This document shows positions 11,511-21,232 of a stretch of DNA of 64,000 nucleotides, in pieces; position 1 is the first letter of the stretch, and every line of letters begins with the position of its first letter. This DNA is from Monilinia fructicola (Eukaryota > Ascomycota > Leotiomycetes > Helotiales > Sclerotiniaceae), in contig VICG01000002.1 of NCBI GenBank assembly GCA_008692225.1, forward strand, positions 2,029,501-2,093,500, read 5' to 3'. Both the position numbers and the translations under genes were made by a program. The notes below the pieces were generated by a model. That model ran no database searches. It had not been told where the DNA came from and was given only the letters and a program-made list of their open reading frames with translations.

Positions 11511-11531
11511 ACCAGCCACGTGCCGGCTGGT
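11511..11531. repeat. Perfect 7-bp inverted repeat around CACGTG
   Basis: ACCAGCC, seven bases, then GGCTGGT; the E-box CACGTG (11517-11522) overlaps the left arm and loop. It is 240 bp beyond the PKS stop codon and 800 bp before the FAD monooxygenase. It could be a bHLH-type site or a 3' hairpin; neither is shown. Confidence 0.4.
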
Positions 11532-12002
11532 GGGGACATTGTTAGCAAGCATATTATCACGTGGTATCTTTCCTGCAAAATAAATCCGACATAAGGTTAT
11601 GTTCAATTTTATCTAATTAATTACAGGTCTTGCACAAAGTTTCAGCAGACAGATCCTCAGTCTTTTGTGCCGTAGGGCTCACGCGGGAATCTCGCTTCCC
11701 AGTGACTGTTTCTAAGCATCTATTCAAATATCTCGTATTCAGGCGGTGGTCTGGAAGAGTAGTTCTCTATCAAAAAATCCCAACTCGGCAATTTTTGAAT
11801 CGCTAAATATCGCGTTGATCACGTGTTTCATATGCTGCGATCCCGTAAAAACAATTCCGCCGGCTGCTATACGCGAAAATAAGAATGTTATATACACCCC
11901 CACTTTCTATGTATAAGGTTGATTCTAGACCTTTTCGATATCCTTGAAAAGAAAAATAGCGATATGGCAGCCCTCCGCCTCAAAGCGGGAGAGATATCGA
12001 GT

Positions 12003-12012
12003 CCGATCCCCG
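12003..12012 (-). promoter_or_regulatory. CGG-N4-CGG element upstream of the FAD monooxygenase
   Basis: Reads CGGGGATCGG on the minus strand, matching the form CGGGNNTCGG also seen at 4982-4991 and 16161-16184. It lies about 320 bp upstream of the ATG. An eight-base pattern may appear once or so by chance in a window this size, so weight is limited. Confidence 0.3.
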
Positions 12013-12329
12013 AGGCCTCTAAATTTATTGAATAAGCGAATAGCTCGGGGGATTGCTAGAGGGTAGGCGAAGTGGGATACAGAGGATTTTCCCGAAATCC
12101 TACCAGGACTAAGTGTATCCTCCCTGTTATGCGGCATATATTTTGAAATGTTGATTAAGCAAGTCCAGACTCGAATCAAATCCAATTCTTCTGGTTATCA
12201 ACCTGAAGGTATACATAAACCTACGACATCTCTGCCCATATTCTGAAATCTCGATTCTTAATTTATTAACTACAGCATCAAGAGTATCACACGTTGGTCC
12301 CCCTCATTGCTATAAACGCATCCAGAGTC

Positions 12330-13724
12330 ATGTCCGATCCATCCAAGCCCATAGCCATACCCATACATGGCGGCGCTCCACCTAAGCCAGTGAAGATTGC
12401 AATCGTAGGCGGTGGTTTCTCTGGTCTCGCTCTTCAAGTCGGTCTTCAAAAGTACCCTTACATTCAGTCCGATGTATACGAGTCTTCCGAAAAGTTTTCC
12501 GAACTTGGTGCTGGAGCTGTTCTTAGCCCTAATTCTCAGCGTGCAATGGAGCTGATTGACCCTCGTATCTTTGAAGGATTTCAGCGACGCGCGGCTTTTG
12601 GCGTGGATCCACCTGACGAGGCTGGCCTGTTTCCATGGATAACTATGACTAAAGGTCAGGCACCAGATATCGGTGAATTAGTTATGCAGTGGAAACATGA
12701 GACCAAGGGCTCAACCATCCATCGAGCCCATTTTCTTGATGAGCTGGCTAAGCTTATTGACCCGAAGCGTGCCCATTTTGGAAAGAGCGTAGTGAAGATT
12801 ACCGAGAGTGGTGATAATGATCCTGTTGTTCTGCATTTCAAGGATGGTACTACGGCTGAAGCCGACTTGGTCGTCGGTACTGATGGAATCCATTCAATAG
12901 TTCGCAAGCATATGCTTGGTTCCGAGCACCCAGCGGCTAAGGCTTTCTTTACCGGTGCCATTATTTATCGGGTTGTCATACCAATCGAAAGGGCAAAAGC
13001 AAAATTGGGCGATTTCGATGCAGCGGAGCAAAAGTTTGTCATCAGATGCGGTAAAGACGCCATGGTATACGGCTTCCCTGTGGCCAACGGAACTCTTTAT
13101 TATATTGGAGTCACTACCTTCAAGAACGGCCCGGTTCAACCTGACCAGTGGATGGTGAAGCCAGACCTTAGTGGTCTCCAGGAGCGTTTCACGGATTGGG
13201 ATGACTATGTCCGGAAGCAGGTAGAGCTTGTTCCTGACGATGGAACAACTCTAGGCTGGTCAATATGGGAAATGCCTCCTGCGCCAACCTATTACAAGGG
13301 CCGAGTAGCAATTATGGGCGATGCAGCTCATGCCTCAACACCCTATCAAGGCGCCGGTGCAGGGCAGACCATCGAAGATTCACTAGTAATGGAAAGGCTC
13401 CTTGGGAAATACTTTGACCCCGAAAGAGAAAAGATACACCCTCTAAGTACCGTCGAGACCACCCATCTAATTTTCCAGGCTTTCGATACAGTACGCCGAC
13501 ATCGAAGCCAGAAAGTTCAAACAACTAGCTCTGAGACCGGTCGAATCTTAACTGGTACCGAGCCTGGTGTTTCACTGTCAGCAGCAGATATGAGCGAACG
13601 AATGAATGGCCGTCAAGATTGGATGTGGAACTATGATCAAGAAACTCAGGTCAAAGATGCGATGTTAATATTCGAGGAAATTGAGTGGTCTCGGGCAAGG
13701 AATGCTGCTAATTCGTCTATTTAA
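12330..13724 (+). CDS. FAD-dependent monooxygenase, salicylate hydroxylase-like
   Basis: A single exon of 464 residues starting at the ATG at 12330; the frame also opens at a TTG at 12294, which I do not use. The Rossmann motif IVGGGFSGLAL (Gly27-Gly32) binds the ADP part of FAD. The DG motif appears as DLVVGTDGIHSIVR and the GD motif as IMGDAAHASTPYQGAGAG (from Gly330). There is no signal peptide and no obvious membrane helix. The class hydroxylates aromatic rings using NAD(P)H and O2. In an anthraquinone cluster a ring hydroxylation or a decarboxylative hydroxylation is plausible, but the exact step cannot be read from sequence. It follows the PKS on the same strand. Confidence 0.85.
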   Translation: MSDPSKPIAIPIHGGAPPKPVKIAIVGGGFSGLALQVGLQKYPYIQSDVYESSEKFSELGAGAVLSPNSQRAMELIDPRIFEGFQRRAAFGVDPPDEAGLFPWITMTKGQAPDIGELVMQWKHETKGSTIHRAHFLDELAKLIDPKRAHFGKSVVKITESGDNDPVVLHFKDGTTAEADLVVGTDGIHSIVRKHMLGSEHPAAKAFFTGAIIYRVVIPIERAKAKLGDFDAAEQKFVIRCGKDAMVYGFPVANGTLYYIGVTTFKNGPVQPDQWMVKPDLSGLQERFTDWDDYVRKQVELVPDDGTTLGWSIWEMPPAPTYYKGRVAIMGDAAHASTPYQGAGAGQTIEDSLVMERLLGKYFDPEREKIHPLSTVETTHLIFQAFDTVRRHRSQKVQTTSSETGRILTGTEPGVSLSAADMSERMNGRQDWMWNYDQETQVKDAMLIFEEIEWSRARNAANSSI

Positions 13725-14087
13725 ATCAGAAAAGCCCGTCTTACCGAAGGATGATCATGCATTTACAGATTATAATATTTGTTTAATGTTTAAATTACCT
13801 CAGTATTGGGGTTTCTGTAGCTTTAAACTTCCGTGGAATTTGGCCGATGGATGCTTGTGTCTTAATCACACTTGTGCGTCTTTGATCATCTGAACTATTT
13901 TGAAAACTACCATTAGCTAGCCCCGGTGAAAATTTGTGTTGAGTATGCTTTTTGTTCCAATTTACTGTTCAAAATGCAACAATGCGAGATAAGTTAACCA
14001 GGATCAAGACTGTAAACAGAGATACTTTCCATTTTCTACTCCTACATTAAACCCAAGCTAATTCCTGTCCATTTATCCCTTCCCAAG
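13725..14087. other. Convergent intergenic region, no gene seen
   Basis: Short tail-to-tail space between the FAD monooxygenase and the DsbA-like gene. Nothing recognisable apart from likely 3' untranslated sequence. Confidence 0.5.
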
Positions 14088-14819
14088 TTACTGACCCATG
14101 CATGAGCCCCATCCTTCAGGCTCTCCATTCTCCGCTGCCTTGTATTTGTTGAATATTTTCAAAAACGCCTCTGGAGCTTGCGCGCCCCCGACTGTATACT
14201 TTCCCACTCTGTAATTAGGAACTCCATTAACGTGTGCCGCTCCAGCCTCCTCATCAACTTCTTTTCCTCCCTTATCGCTAGCCAACCATTCCCTCACTTC
14301 TGCTTCATCAAGTCCTGCTTTCACACCAGCCTTTGTGAGGTCCTCATGACTGGTGATGTCCGCATCTCCTTCCCAATAGGACGAGAAAAGCTCTTGTACA
14401 ATCCGAGTTTGCATCTCGGGAGACTTTGTCTTCCCGAGCTGGATAAGTCGGTGTGCATCTCTTGTTCTGCCCGTTTTACCTTCGAATTTGAACTTGATGC
14501 CCACGTTGTTGCCGATTCCTCTAACTCTCTCGGTCATTATATTCGCCATTGTCTCTCCATACTGTTTTCTCAAGTTGGGGAGCACGGGAACTCCTATAAA
14601 TGCACTTATGAGCCTGAAAGATGGTAGGATGTGGAAGTTAAATTACTAACCTTTCAAGGGAGAATGAGGTTTAACATAAAATGGCTTCCATGATCTAGTA
14701 AAAGTGTCTTCTGGGTGGGAAGCCTGGTAGGTCTCGATAGCTTTATCGAGGTTTTTCTTGCCAATGTAGCACCAGGGGCACACTGGATCACTGACTATCT
14801 CGATGTTGAAGTTTGTCAT
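14088..14819 (-). CDS. DsbA/FrnE-like thioredoxin-fold oxidoreductase
   Basis: Exons 14819-14651 and 14593-14088 join in phase (donor GTTAGT, acceptor TTATAG) to give 224 residues. The N-terminus MTNFNIEIVSDPVCPWCYIG carries a CPWC redox motif (Cys14, Cys17) in the DsbA position, and the spliced SPLKGVPVLPNLRKQYG and the later NGVPNYRVG (cis-Pro loop) complete the fold. The FrnE family was named from a Streptomyces polyketide (frenolicin) cluster and is annotated as dithiol-disulfide isomerase. A sixth copy of the CGG-N8-CGG element lies 234 bp upstream, which ties the gene to the cluster regulator. An alternative in-frame ATG a few codons upstream is possible. Its substrate is unknown; general thiol metabolism is the main alternative. 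Confidence 0.85.
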
Positions 14820-15567
14820 TTTGCGTAGTGTAGGCCGGAGCATAAAAGGTTGCTGTTCACAAGACGAAACGTTATTCGGAGTTGGGTTTAAAAGTTCAGG
14901 AAAAGGTGCTCCAGGATAGCTTTCTGCTAGTGCGTAACACAGAAGATATGTATAGGCCAAGAGCGAAATAATATACATTCGATCAATTTTGCAATTCACA
15001 TCTGGGACTCGCAGTCCTTTGGAGATAACCTTGCTATATGTTATTTCGTACGCCGCGGAAACTCCGTCCGTGGATTCTCGTCTAAACTTTGACGGCAAGT
15101 ACATGGAATGTGACCGCTGCTTAGCACAAACGCGTAATGGAAGATCTTAACCATTTGTAACAATAAACTGCGTGAGTTTGATTTACATTATTTCAGGGAC
15201 CGTTAAGAGTTTCGAGAAAAACGGTAACACGGTACTGTCAATGAAGCGCTTTCCGAATTCTAAGGTAGTATTGGGGTAAGCCCTAGTTGCGTAGTTCAAT
15301 CAATTGCGATCAATCAAAAACGCTAAAGGAGGAGTTCTCGACCAGGAATAGTCTCAGAGTAATTCAATTGAAAATCAATCCCGCAAGAACGTCATATTCT
15401 TTTCTATAATTATGTTATGTAAGGTTAATCAACCGTCAATGAATAATTGATTGATTACCAAACAATTGCCAAACAAAGGTGAATCAACAACATTAACATG
15501 CGTGGTCACTGATTCAGTGACTCCTTCATTCTACATTCTTCATCCCCATCCCTGTCCCTCATCTCGT
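14820..15567. other. Intergenic region upstream of the DsbA-like gene
   Basis: Contains one regulator-type element at 15053-15066. No gene is supported: the long frame reading upstream of the DsbA start is an unspliced extension without domain features. Confidence 0.5.
15053..15066 (-). promoter_or_regulatory. Sixth copy of the CGG-N8-CGG element
   Basis: Reads CGGAGTTTCCGCGG on the minus strand, differing by one base from the copy at 19145-19158. It faces the DsbA-like gene, 234 bp from its ATG. It is the only strong copy found outside the regulator/MFS promoter. Confidence 0.6.
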
Positions 15568-16038
15568 TCATTGCACTGGCGAATTTATCAAAAGAGCACT
15601 CAGCGCCATACAAATCGTAAAAGACAGCATATGCTTTCCAACGCCTTGACCTTGCGGATGATCGTAAAGAACCTTGGAATCCGCGATCCCAGCCCCAAAG
15701 CCCCAACACAGAAGGAATATTCCCAGCAACCTTCTCTCGCCCAGAAACGTCATGGCTAGCACGAAACAGCCTGCGCCAAGATTCCGGCCCGTCGCGCACG
15801 GGAAAAGAACTGCTTGTTCTGCTGTTGCTGTAGGGAGACCAAAACCTCTCAACCCTAAGCGTTAACAAGGCATTGGTCAGTGACAGCGGAAGATGTGTTT
15901 CGGATCGTCGAAAGACTTACAACCAAGAGGATCAATATAAGCCCCTACTACCCCCGAATAGATGAGCAGTGAACTCACTCCCAAGGTTGCAATATCCAGA
16001 ACTTTTGGATAGGAAAGAAAGGTGCTTAATCCTGACAT
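15568..16038 (-). CDS. DUF4267-family small membrane protein
   Basis: Exons 16038-15921 and 15854-15568 join in phase (donor GTAAGT, acceptor CGCTTAG) to give 134 residues. Four hydrophobic segments are visible: TLGVSSLLIYSGVVGAYI, NLGAGCFVLAMTFLG, LLGIFLLCWGFGAGIADS and HMLSFTICMALSALLI. The pattern GxGLP, then ATGRNLGAG, then a G-I-A-D-S-K helix fits DUF4267 proteins, which recur in fungal metabolite clusters without a known reaction. Four CGG triplets spaced 7 bp apart lie 123-146 bp upstream. The assignment to the cluster is by position. Confidence 0.75.
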
Positions 16039-16601
16039 GGCGTTTTCCTTTGAGTCGAGGCGTTGTTTTCTTGAGATAATAAAGATCTAGGCAACGTTCA
16101 AGAGACGCCATGGCGCGTCACGCGATACTTATCATAAAATATCCGAAGTAAATACACAATCGGGCATCGGAATTCGGGTCTCGGGACATTTCAGCTGCAG
16201 GAGGGTTGGTTTTAGCTTTCACGGTGGTCAGCGAATGCTAACAGTAATTACATGTATAACACGTGCCTTATGAGTTTAGATCAATGTAGTCAGCACTCTG
16301 TGAATCGGAAGGACTAAGATTTCTGGATCATAGAAAAGCAGTAGCAAACCCAAAACAAAATATTTCATAGAATTATTACAAAAATTCGTCACAAGTAGGT
16401 AGTTGCATGCAGAAGTGATCATCCGCTAACTCCTATTCTCCAAACATTCCATGGGTAAACTGTATTACATAAATCCTCCACTTCTTCCGTGTCAATTTGA
16501 ATTTAATTGTTCTTGATTAACCACTGGGCTTCTGGAATTCTGAGAGCTTCTCTCCCCCAAAAGTCCCGATCTCGTTTCATTGCAGGGCATCCATTTATCT
16601 C
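16039..16601. other. Intergenic region between DUF4267 gene and regulator 3' end
   Basis: About 560 bp holding the DUF4267 promoter with the phased CGG array, and the regulator's 3' flank. No gene seen. Confidence 0.5.
16161..16184 (+). promoter_or_regulatory. Four CGG triplets at exact 7-bp period
   Basis: CGG begins at 16161, 16168, 16175 and 16182, each pair separated by four bases (GCAT, AATT, GTCT). It sits 123-146 bp upstream of the DUF4267 start codon. Direct CGG-N4-CGG repeats are a plausible Zn2Cys6 target; two of the pairs match CGGGNNTCGG. Confidence 0.5.
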
Positions 16602-18863
16602 TTAAATCCAGACCATCGAAGAATCAATACCGGAAAACATGTTGTTCCAATCCAAACTTCCTACATCGGTTCCCTGCTCAAAACTCTGTGCCAACTCATT
16701 GAAATAGGTCGATACATCCTCACCGTTTGTATACATAGGATCCCCTAAAATAATCTCATTCGCTCCCACTAGGCTGGAAGGTGACAGAGGCAATGGTAAA
16801 TCGCCGTACGGTTGCAAGCCTGTGAAAGCTGTATTGGGTGTTATAGGTAGGTGCTCAGCTGGCTTCGACGCCGGCGAGACCTCGTGTTTGCGCAGTACAT
16901 ATGTGAGAGAATTAAGGAATCTTTTCGCCGTTTCGGATTCGTCTTTTGCCTCTTCGAGGATACGAATCGCTTCTGTTAGTTCTTCGCGGTGCTTTGCGTA
17001 ATTTGATGATTTTTTACTATAACACAGATCCATGAGAAGCACAATGCTTGCCATGAACACCGGTACCAAGAATCCAAGAAATTTGTAGCGCGTGGCTGAT
17101 ATTCTTGATGCTCCCAGCTGTGATTCTGTTTGGATAACGAGGCGGGCGGATTGCAAGCATATCTGACTAGAAGAAGCATAAGCGGACTCGGTGAGGCCAC
17201 GGGTAAAGTATGGAATGTGGAGTGTGCACCGCTGGGCGTAGAGCAAGGAATAAAACATGTAGCCTTGATGGACTATCTTCGAGGCGTGTGAAGGGTTGAG
17301 TTGGTAATTTGCAGTCAGTTCAGGTACCGACATGGAGAAAAAGGGTGGCGTGTCATTTAAAAGCATTTGAAGCTCGGTATCGATGTTCATAACAACATCA
17401 TGGCTTAGACCACCAGAGAGTCCCATTATGAGGGGACTTCGGTCAACCATGTTGTGCGAGATTTCTGATAGACGAAGCTGTAGTAGCTGGAAGGACATTG
17501 TGGTCGGTTGAGATAATGGCTGTTCGGTGCCCCTCATTCCATCTATCACATCCTCGTCGTTGATATTAAGAGGCTTTTTGACTAACATGTGACGTGGATG
17601 ACAGTGGTAAATATTTTGTGACCCACAATTAAATCTCCTGGATGGTAGTGACCTAACAGCGCGTTAGTTTGAGATTGTTTATATTTTGGAAGTGACGCAA
17701 ACCAGTCAGCTGCGACAAGAAACCACCATACTCGTCGGCCAATTTCTGTCTGAGCCGAGCTTGTCAACTTTTTGTTAGACGGTTGGTCTAGGAAGTGTAA
17801 TCCGAGCTCTCGTGCCAGCATGAAAGCCATATTAAACAAAGATTTGCACCTTAGAGAAAACCCTTCCATGTTCAAAACAGTGAAGACTGTGATACTGATT
17901 CCCTGTATGCCTTCTATTGGCACCGATGATGTCCGATGGAAAATATCAAGCACATCCTCTACCGCTTTCACCCATAATAGCGCCTGAGCGTTAGCTTCCT
18001 TCCATGTAGGGAACAGTCCACGAGCATCATCACACTGTACCCAAGCATGGGTCGAGCTCGCAAATATTCCCATAAGCAACATTATGCTCCCAGGTTTTAT
18101 CTGACCTTGCTGGTTGAGACAAGAATAAACATCTTCCAGTATAGCTGGAAGCGAAGGGGTATGGGTTATATGATGTACATGATCAATGTCATCGATAAAT
18201 TTTTGTAGAAGTATCTTGGCTTCAGCGTACTGTGGTAACCAGACACATCTAAAAGGTTCAAAACGTGCCGATGAGAGATGGGCATTTTCGTTGATGTAAG
18301 GTTGCGCCTGTGGAATTTGCTGGATCGGACAAACACTGAAAGCAATCTTAGTTGAAGGTGTGTTATCCTGGTAAAATTCTCATTAGATCCGAATCCAGAC
18401 ATACAATCAAAGGTACTTGGGTACTTACAGAGAGGTTTTGCGCTGTGTAGATACTTTTAAGAAAAGCAACATCATTATCGAGGTTCTCGATGTCAGGTGA
18501 CAGAGTCGACCGACTTGTATTTGTACGTAGTGTATAAGGAGTACCAGAACTTTCAGGACTCTCAGGGCTCTGTTGTGGATACCGCACTGCGTTTCCATTG
18601 GTTTGTGATTTCTGACTCTCCACAATCTCCTCCAGCTTCCGAATACGTTCGAGAAGCTCAGGCTGATTATCGCTAGGCGCTACATTGTTTGCAGTGGAGC
18701 GAATGATATTTTCCACTGGTAGCTGGCAAACAATTCCCCGGGCGACACAATTGGAGCATGGAGCCTCTCTGCTACAACGCAATTTTCTAGATCTGCAGAA
18801 ACGGCATGAGACTGGTCGTTCAATCCTCTGCCGAGCGCCTCGCACTTCTTTGTCTTTCGGCAT
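16602..18863 (-). CDS. Zn2Cys6 transcription factor with fungal-specific middle homology region
   Basis: Exons 18863-18429, 18367-17703 and 17652-16602 keep frame and give 716 residues. The N-terminus carries a canonical C6 cluster: Cys20, 23, 30, 36, 39 and 46 (CRFCRSRKLRCSREAPC then SNC and C). A coiled-coil-like dimerisation stretch follows (ELLERIRKLEEIVESQKSQ). The middle homology region is clear around RRVWWFLVAADW and HPRHMLVKKPLNINDED once the second intron is removed. It is a nuclear DNA-binding regulator and the obvious candidate for local control of the cluster. Its start codon is 33 bp from the first of five CGG-N8-CGG elements, which suggests autoregulation together with the divergent MFS gene. 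Direct binding is inference. Confidence 0.9.
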
Positions 18864-18895
18864 TGTGATTGCATAGCAGGGGGGATGATAACAAA

Positions 18896-18909
18896 CGGGT
18901 TTCCCACGG
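18896..18909 (+). promoter_or_regulatory. CGG-N8-CGG element, copy 1
   Basis: CGGGTTTCCCACGG, 33 bp upstream of the regulator ATG. Confidence 0.65.
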
Positions 18910-18944
18910 AGTTGACGATGAAAATGGAAGAAATGTAGAGTATG

Positions 18945-18958
18945 CGGGTTTCCCACGG
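18945..18958 (+). promoter_or_regulatory. CGG-N8-CGG element, copy 2
   Basis: CGGGTTTCCCACGG, identical to copy 1 and 49 bp from it. Confidence 0.65.
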
Positions 18959-18995
18959 ATGGGGACGAAGAACGAAAATTTAATATGATAAACAA

Positions 18996-19009
18996 CGGGC
19001 TTCCCACGG
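18996..19009 (+). promoter_or_regulatory. CGG-N8-CGG element, copy 3
   Basis: CGGGCTTCCCACGG, 51 bp from copy 2 and one base different from it. Confidence 0.65.
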
Positions 19010-19046
19010 ATTCACAGGCATGAATATAAAATGAATTAATGAGAAA

Positions 19047-19060
19047 CGGAATTCCCGCGG
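19047..19060 (+). promoter_or_regulatory. CGG-N8-CGG element, copy 4
   Basis: CGGAATTCCCGCGG, 51 bp from copy 3. Confidence 0.65.
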
Positions 19061-19144
19061 AGGCGAGGGGGTTTTATTCATGGTGAATGGAACGTGAAAG
19101 ATATGTAAGCTTGACTTATTTCGTGCATGGTGGCGTATCCGGGA

Positions 19145-19158
19145 CGGAATTTCCGCGG
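19145..19158 (+). promoter_or_regulatory. CGG-N8-CGG element, copy 5
   Basis: CGGAATTTCCGCGG, 98 bp (two unit spacings) from copy 4 and 187 bp upstream of the MFS start codon. Confidence 0.65.
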
Positions 19159-19344
19159 CGTCACGGCTGACACATCCACGCTTACAGATCAGGGGTCCAG
19201 CAAGCCGTAACCCTCTGCTAGATACATATTAACTACTCAGGATAATTTAGTAATTAAAAATGCTCTCTTCTCGTCAAAAATAATATTTCTTCTTCACAGA
19301 TTTTGACATCCCTCAGAATTCAAAACTATTGAGGAAATAGAAAT

Positions 19345-21232
19345 ATGTCTACCCAGACAGAGACAACGACAACGCCTAAGGCGGAACTCGATGCTCGCCA
19401 TTCGTCTAGTGATTCAACCAGAAACGGTGGCAGTAATCGTATTGGCGTTCACGATGTTGCAACTGGTGACGAGGAGACCGAATTCTTTTACTTGGAAGGC
19501 TGGCAATTGTGGGCTATCATGTGCACTCTCTACTTGAACACTCTGCTCGCAGCATTGGACGTTGTTAGTATAACTTTTCGCTCATGTATTCGATTTTGTC
19601 TTGAGCCTTCGTATTCCTAACTATCTTGATATACAGGGTATCGTCGCTACAGCAATTCCTGCCATCACGGATGACTTTCACCAATTGAATTATGTGGGAT
19701 GGTATGGAGGTGCCATTTTTCTCACCTTGAGTACTACTGCACCTGTTTGGGGCAAATTGTACAAATACGTATCAGCTAGATGGGTTTACTTTACCTCCAT
19801 CCTTATCTTCTTGGTAGGAAGCATTATAGCTGCAACGGCAAAGAGTAGTATCCCCTTGATCGTTGCCCGTTCCCTTCAGGGTTTAGGATGTTCTGGCAGT
19901 ATAGGTGGTTCTGTTCTCATGATCAACTATGTGGCACATCCCGCGAAACAGCCAATGTTCATCGGTCTCTGGGCAACTGTTTATATGATCTCGACCATTA
20001 TTGGTCCTCTTATTGGTGGTGCTTTCACGACTCATGTTACTTGGCGATGGTGCTTCTGGATCAACTTACCCGTTGGAGGTCCGGTTCTTATTGCAGTTTT
20101 CCTCTTCTTCCATGTACCAAAGCACGTCAAGTACCCCGAAGCCACATGGAAAGAGATCATACTACAACTGGATCTCCCCGGATTTGCGTTCATATTCTCC
20201 TCGCTAGTTTGCTTCTTCTTGGCTTTGCAATGGGGTGGCCAAACTAAATCATGGAGTGATGGAAATGTGATTGCTACATTGGTCATGTGGCTTGTCCTAA
20301 CCATCGGTTTCTTCATCGTCGAGCATTTCCAAGGAGAGCGCGCCATGATACCATTGAGACTCCTGAAAACACGCATGCAATGGACTAACACGCTGTACGC
20401 TTTGATGTGAGTATCTGGTCTGAAAGTTATCTTGGAAAAATGCTAATCCAGTGGTTCCTGTAGGGTCAACTGCGCAGAGTTTCAGATTCTGTTTTATCTC
20501 CCCATCTATTTCCAATCTGTCCACAATCAGTCAGCTATTGCAAGTGGTGTCAATACACTTCCATTCATTGCGTTCTTTGCTTTAGGATCCATGATGAGTG
20601 GCGGTATCATCGGTAAAACACGAATCTTCCAACCTTTCCTGTTGGCGGGTGGATTATTGGCTACTATTGGTGCAGCCTTACTTTACACTGTCGATCTCAA
20701 CTCTTCAAAGGCTCGATACATCGGTCCCCAAGTCATCTTTGGATTCGGCATTGGCCTTGGTTGCCAGGTTCCAATGATGGCACTCCAAAGTTTCTCTCCA
20801 CCCGAAGACGTAGCATCTGTTACGAGCATCATCGTTAGTAAGTATTCAAATCAGATTATACGCCAAATTTCATTGTTACTAACCGGATACCTAGTGATGA
20901 ATTCCATCAGTGGTGGATACTTCGTTACAGCAGCTCAATCTCTCTTCGCCAATCGTCTGCTAAGCTCACTTGCCTCCCTTGCGCCTACTATTAGCCCTGG
21001 CCTCGTCATTTCCACTGGAGCTACTGAGCTTCGTGGCGTGTTTACCGGCTCAGATCTATCGGCTGTACTTGCTTCTTACATGGTCGGAATAAAGGATGTC
21101 TTCGCCTGGTCTTTGGCTGGAGCAGCATTCACCGCAGTCCTGGCTCTCGTGGTTCCTTTCAAGAAGATGCCTCCCGTTGAAGAGGCGCCCTCAAAGGAGA
21201 AAAGCCTAGATGAGAAGGTTTCGGCTGTCTAG
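19345..21232 (+). CDS. MFS transporter, DHA14-type drug:H+ antiporter
   Basis: Exons 19345-19563, 19637-20406, 20464-20837 and 20895-21232 keep frame and give 566 residues. The third intron is 57 nt and open, so reading through it would add 19 residues. A hydrophilic N-terminus precedes about 14 membrane segments. Motifs include LDVGIVATAIPAI in helix 1, a GKLYKYVSARWVY loop (motif A-like) and TIIGPLIGGAFTTHVTWRW (motif C and following). Such proteins at the plasma membrane export polyketides and confer self-protection; this one is the natural exporter for the anthraquinone pathway. Its promoter is shared with the Zn2Cys6 regulator and carries five putative regulator sites. Confidence 0.9.

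Larger units (their letters stand above)
11269..12329. other. Intergenic region upstream of the FAD monooxygenase
   Basis: About 1 kb without a convincing gene. It holds an inverted repeat at 11511-11531, a degenerate 12-of-14 match to the regulator element at 11681-11694, and a paired CCG motif at 12003-12012. A likely 5' leader intron acceptor (TTAACTACAG) lies near 12275, 55 bp before the ATG. Confidence 0.45.
18864..19344. promoter_or_regulatory. Divergent promoter of regulator and MFS gene with phased site array
   Basis: This 481-bp region separates the two divergent genes and contains five copies of a 14-bp element, listed separately. The sequence around copies 1-4 looks like a decayed tandem repeat of about 50 bp, since weak similarity such as GACGAxGAA follows copies 1 and 2. 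Confidence 0.7.

Noticed and set aside
11681..11694. ACGCGGGAATCTCG as a seventh regulator element
   Set aside because: Two mismatches hit both CGG triplets, so binding is doubtful; kept only as a remark on the intergenic region.
11940..12040. Possible tRNA from a GAGTCCGATCC stretch
   Set aside because: It lacks a proper T-arm GTTCRANNC and no cloverleaf could be drawn on either strand.
12294..12329. N-terminal extension of the FAD monooxygenase
   Set aside because: The frame opens at TTG, and the Rossmann motif is correctly placed from the ATG at 12330.
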